Source of the DNA: Siphonodentalium dalli
Taxonomy: Eukaryota; Mollusca; Scaphopoda; Gadilida; Siphonodentaliidae
Length of the DNA stretch: 64,000 nt
Assembly: GCA_032622095.1 (NCBI GenBank)
Contig: CP136063.1
Coordinates: forward strand, 67,347,897-67,411,896
Direction: 5' to 3'
Part shown: positions 63,901 through 64,000 of the stretch, in pieces
Layout of the letters: the number at the start of each line of letters is the position of its first letter
Numbering within the stretch: the stretch's first letter is position 1
Translations under genes and position numbers: made by a program
The notes under the pieces: model-generated
Told to the model about the DNA's origin: nothing
The model's input: only the letters and a program-made list of their open reading frames with translations
The model's database searches: none

Positions 63901-64000
63901 TCATACAATCATTTTAAGATGTGATTGAACACTTGTTCCATAACATGAAAAAGTATCGTGATGAACAATTTGAAATTGTAGACTATTGTTGGTGCCTCGC

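Noticed and set aside
1-64000. tRNA, rRNA and other structured RNA genes
   Set aside because: No A-box/B-box pair with cloverleaf potential or rRNA-like sequence was noticed by eye. A covariance-model search would be needed to exclude them.

Overview
This window is repeat-dominated, AT-rich eukaryotic DNA with no operons, no tRNA or rRNA gene that I could recognise, and no complete host gene. Nearly all recognisable content is transposable-element DNA. The types suggest a marine invertebrate, most likely a mollusc or other lophotrochozoan: a DIRS-type tyrosine-recombinase retrotransposon, elements resembling the 'pearl' repeats of bivalves (TCCG microsatellite plus about 160-172 bp tandem cores), CR1/L2-like LINE tails, piggyBac and PIF/Harbinger remnants, and very dense MITEs. 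The lineage call is an inference; no host protein identifies the species.

Layout. 1-12.2 kb: foldback MITEs, a pearl-like tandem element (1995-2928), one candidate host exon (3171-3252), a second about 160 bp tandem array (6430-7690), a decayed piggyBac-type element with recognisable transposase fragments (7997-9190), and a rearranged block (10120-11097) holding an inverted copy of 638-1160. 12.2-17.4 kb: a nearly complete DIRS element on the minus strand, with gag, RT/RNase H/methyltransferase-like and tyrosine recombinase ORFs, inverted terminal repeats and an internal complementary region. 17.4-36 kb: MITEs, pearl-like arrays (20.2 kb, 28.6-30.0 kb, 34.9-35.3 kb), a 2.6 kb element with perfect 35-bp terminal inverted repeats (30277-32882) and a minisatellite. 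37-45.7 kb: a cluster of TTAA-2 MITEs, one of which (44209-45681) carries a nested pearl-like element. 45.7-64 kb: a PIF/Harbinger remnant, more MITEs, nested insertions, two LINE 3' ends, small tandem repeats and a CpG-richer right edge.

Families named here. TTAA-1 to TTAA-4 are piggyBac-like MITEs whose termini start CCCTTT (TTAA-1 CCCTTTGAGTGCCAGG, TTAA-2 CCCTTTACCCAACA, TTAA-3 CCCTTTCATGACTGGAGC, TTAA-4 CCCTTTCTATACTAAATGG). TTAA-5 starts CTCATTACCACTC and TTAA-6 starts GGGGGAGGTCA. TA-MITE is a Tc1/mariner-like foldback with TIR CAGTAATGCCCTAA flanked by TA. FB-B is a foldback starting near CAGAATGAGGTCCCC.

Most notable pattern: TTAA-1, TTAA-2 and TTAA-3 all carry the same internal hairpin module (26-bp arms, one conserved mismatch, 5-bp inner stem, 3-nt loop). 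Between families the inner stem has changed on both sides so that pairing is kept. The TTAA families repeatedly insert into one another and into other repeats at internal TTAA sites, which allows several insertion boundaries to be read to the base.
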